Positions 5,045 to 5,086 of a stretch of DNA of 5,086 nucleotides are shown piece after piece; positions within the stretch are counted from its first letter, which is position 1; every line of letters begins with the position of its first letter. A program made the position numbers and the translations under genes. The DNA is from Bacteroides sp. GTDB lineage: Bacteria; Bacteroidota; Bacteroidia; Bacteroidales; Muribaculaceae. Where the stretch lies: NCBI GenBank assembly GCA_014801595.1, contig JAAVDV010000005.1, positions 19,256-24,341 of the forward strand, read 5' to 3'. The notes under the pieces are model-generated. The model searched no databases. It had not been told where the DNA came from and saw nothing but the letters and a program-made list of their open reading frames with translations.

Positions 5045-5086
5045 GAAATATCCCGTTATTCTGCTCGGTCTTATGGCCGCGCTCTG
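5028..5086 (+). CDS. Start of a probable exported protein gene (3'-truncated by window edge)
   Basis: An open frame beginning MKMKIKKYPVILLGLMAAL runs off the window. A basic N-terminus followed by a hydrophobic stretch looks like a signal peptide, so the product is probably exported to the periplasm or outer membrane. Only 19 full codons are visible, too few to name a family. The ATG at 5028 overlaps the end of coaX by 17 bp in another frame; a second in-frame ATG at 5034 would shorten the overlap to 11 bp. The overlap suggests the operon continues. From memory, Bacteroides genomes often place an outer-membrane protein gene after coaX, which would fit but is not proven here. Confidence 0.65.
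   Translation, partial: MKMKIKKYPVILLGLMAAL

Noticed and set aside
1..5086. A new multi-gene defence, mobile or secondary-metabolism system.
   Set aside because: Apart from one unknown membrane protein and a truncated exported protein, every gene belongs to a known core family; there are no integrase, transposase, toxin, nuclease or repeat-array signatures.

Overview
This window reads as ordinary chromosomal core sequence from a member of the Bacteroidales (Bacteroidota). I think a Muribaculaceae-like gut commensal is most likely, but that family-level guess is inference. Four things support the order-level call. One promoter matches the Bacteroidota -33/-7 consensus exactly (TTTG, 19 nt, TAATTTTG). 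Most genes lack a clear Shine-Dalgarno sequence and instead have A-rich leaders. The proteins carry what I recall as the Bacteroidota versions of PdxA and TrmD motifs. The gene content also fits: an ECF sigma factor with no anti-sigma partner, an FtsB/DivIC-like protein and a type III pantothenate kinase. All genes lie on the + strand.

Region 1 (1-2463) is a tight run of three genes: the 3' part of rlmN, then pdxA (8-bp overlap), then trmD (5-nt gap). RlmN and TrmD are both RNA base methyltransferases, and both can act on tRNA position 37 (m2A37 and m1G37); RlmN also modifies 23S rRNA. PdxA, between them, belongs to the DXP-dependent pathway to pyridoxal 5'-phosphate.

Region 2 (2464-2672) is a 209-bp intergenic stretch. 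It holds a compact set of TGTGCA/TGCACA elements in alternating orientation. No convincing terminator or consensus promoter is visible.

Region 3 (2673-3269) is a stand-alone ECF sigma factor gene followed by a strong two-part intrinsic terminator. No anti-sigma gene flanks it.

Region 4 (3270-5086) begins with a promoter region containing a perfect 12-bp direct repeat. A second operon follows: an FtsB/DivIC-family division protein, an unrecognised four-helix membrane protein, coaX (start overlapping the previous stop as ATGA), and the first codons of a gene encoding a probable exported protein that overlaps the end of coaX. This operon combines cell envelope/division functions with the first step of coenzyme A synthesis.

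I see no mobile element, CRISPR array, tRNA, rRNA or clear new defence or metabolic system. The most useful leads are in the two intergenic regions, in the unidentified membrane protein, and in TrmD residue substitutions at positions I recall as functionally important.
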